A stretch of 6,574 nt of DNA from JBAUHN01 sp049680295 (GTDB lineage Bacteria > Pseudomonadota > Alphaproteobacteria > Rhodobacterales > Rhodobacteraceae). Positions 6,094-6,574 of the stretch are shown piece after piece. The translations under genes were made by a program, and so were the position numbers. The notes under the pieces were generated by a model. The model did not search any database, was not told the DNA's origin, and saw nothing but the letters and a program-made list of their open reading frames with translations. Each line of letters begins with the position of its first letter. The stretch's first letter is position 1. The stretch lies in NCBI GenBank assembly GCA_049680295.1, contig JBAUHN010000300.1, positions 1 through 6,574 on the forward strand, read 5' to 3'.

Positions 6094-6574
6094 ATTCTGC
6101 TGGTGTTGCGGATGTGTTGACAGGAACGGTGACTTTGCTGCCACCTCGGATGGTCATCCACATGTTCCAGACCATGATCAGCCCGCCTGCCAGATACAAA
6201 ACCCCGCCTAGACCGCGCACCACATACATTGGGAATTTTGCGGATACCGTGTCGGCAAAAGAATTCACCAAGAACCCTTGCGCATCAACTTCGCGCCACA
6301 TCAGGCCCTCCATGATGCCGGTGACCCACATGGACGCCGCATAAAGAACGATGCCAATGGTCGCCAACCAGAAGTGCCAGTTGATTGCGGACATTGAATA
6401 CATCTGCGCCCTGCCCCACAGTTTTGGCGTCAGGAAATACAGCGCACCAAAGGTGATCATCCCGTTCCAGCCAAGAGCACCCGAATGCACGTGTCCGATG
6501 GTCCAGTCGGTATAATGGCTAAGTGAATTGACCGCGCGGATCGACATCATCGGCCCCTCAAAGGTCGACATGCC
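6092..6574 (-). CDS. ccoN: CcoN, catalytic subunit I of cbb3 oxidase (C-terminal part)
   Basis: The last 160 residues of the haem-copper oxidase catalytic subunit; the 5' part lies beyond the window. The fragment contains GMSTFEGPMM and then TIGHVHSGALGWNG, whose two histidines (fragment residues 28 and 30) correspond to the haem b3 and haem b ligands in the tenth helix of C-family oxidases (H345 and H347 in Pseudomonas stutzeri numbering, from memory). The glutamate at fragment position 6 lines up with the conserved E323 by the same offset. Two or more further helices follow (about 59-85 and 113-140), and the protein ends in a short polar tail. CcoN reduces O2 to water at the haem b3-CuB centre and pumps protons. 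No frameshift or early stop is seen. The promoter for ccoNOQP, where another FNR box is expected, is outside the window. Confidence 0.97.
   Translation of the reverse strand, partial: GMSTFEGPMMSIRAVNSLSHYTDWTIGHVHSGALGWNGMITFGALYFLTPKLWGRAQMYSMSAINWHFWLATIGIVLYAASMWVTGIMEGLMWREVDAQGFLVNSFADTVSAKFPMYVVRGLGGVLYLAGGLIMVWNMWMTIRGGSKVTVPVNTSATPAE

Noticed and set aside
6079..6144. Upstream in-frame extension of ccoO by 22 residues.
   Set aside because: It overlaps the ccoN end, has no family resemblance, and an excellent ribosome site points to the ATG at 6078.
1..6574. Mobile elements, CRISPR arrays, tRNA or rRNA genes, or an undescribed gene system.
   Set aside because: I saw no transposase, direct-repeat array or RNA gene; nearly every base is accounted for by the conserved ccoNOQP-ccoGHIS genes, with consistent composition throughout.

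Overview
This window holds most of a cbb3-type cytochrome c oxidase locus. All genes lie on the minus strand, so transcription runs from high to low coordinates. The order is ccoN (3' part only), ccoO, ccoQ, ccoP, then a 185-bp intergenic region, then ccoG, ccoH, ccoI and the first codons of ccoS. This is the classic ccoNOQP-ccoGHIS (fixNOQP-fixGHIS; rdxBHIS in Rhodobacter sphaeroides) arrangement. Moderately high GC, the protein sequences, the compact gene junctions and the single FNR-type box before ccoG suggest an alphaproteobacterium, most likely Rhodobacteraceae and perhaps a marine Roseobacter-group member. The taxonomic call is an inference from resemblance, not a search result.

Region 4250-6574 encodes the oxidase. 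CcoN is the catalytic haem b/b3/CuB subunit, present here only as its last 160 residues including the two-histidine motif. CcoO is the mono-haem cytochrome c subunit, CcoQ a small membrane subunit, and CcoP the di-haem cytochrome c subunit that accepts electrons. Together they reduce O2 at high affinity and pump protons under low oxygen.

Region 4065-4249 is the only gap of note. It carries a small UUCG-loop hairpin after ccoP, a strong 14-bp terminator-like hairpin, a near-perfect FNR box (TTGAT-N4-GTCAA on the coding strand) and a -10-like hexamer placed exactly where a class II FNR promoter needs it. It also has a perfect 12-bp inverted repeat linking the terminator loop to the predicted ccoG 5' leader, which nothing in the usual description of this locus explains.

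Region 1-4064 is the assembly operon. CcoG is a membrane protein with two 4Fe-4S motifs and an Ig-like C-terminal domain. CcoH is a single-span assembly factor, CcoI a Cu(+) P1B-type ATPase needed to supply copper for CuB, and CcoS a small maturation protein, of which only 10 codons are visible. Junctions overlap by 1 to 4 bases or are separated by 4 bases, implying one tightly coupled transcript.

The gene content is well known and I see no new biological system. The parts worth a second look are the regulatory details of the ccoP-ccoG intergenic region.
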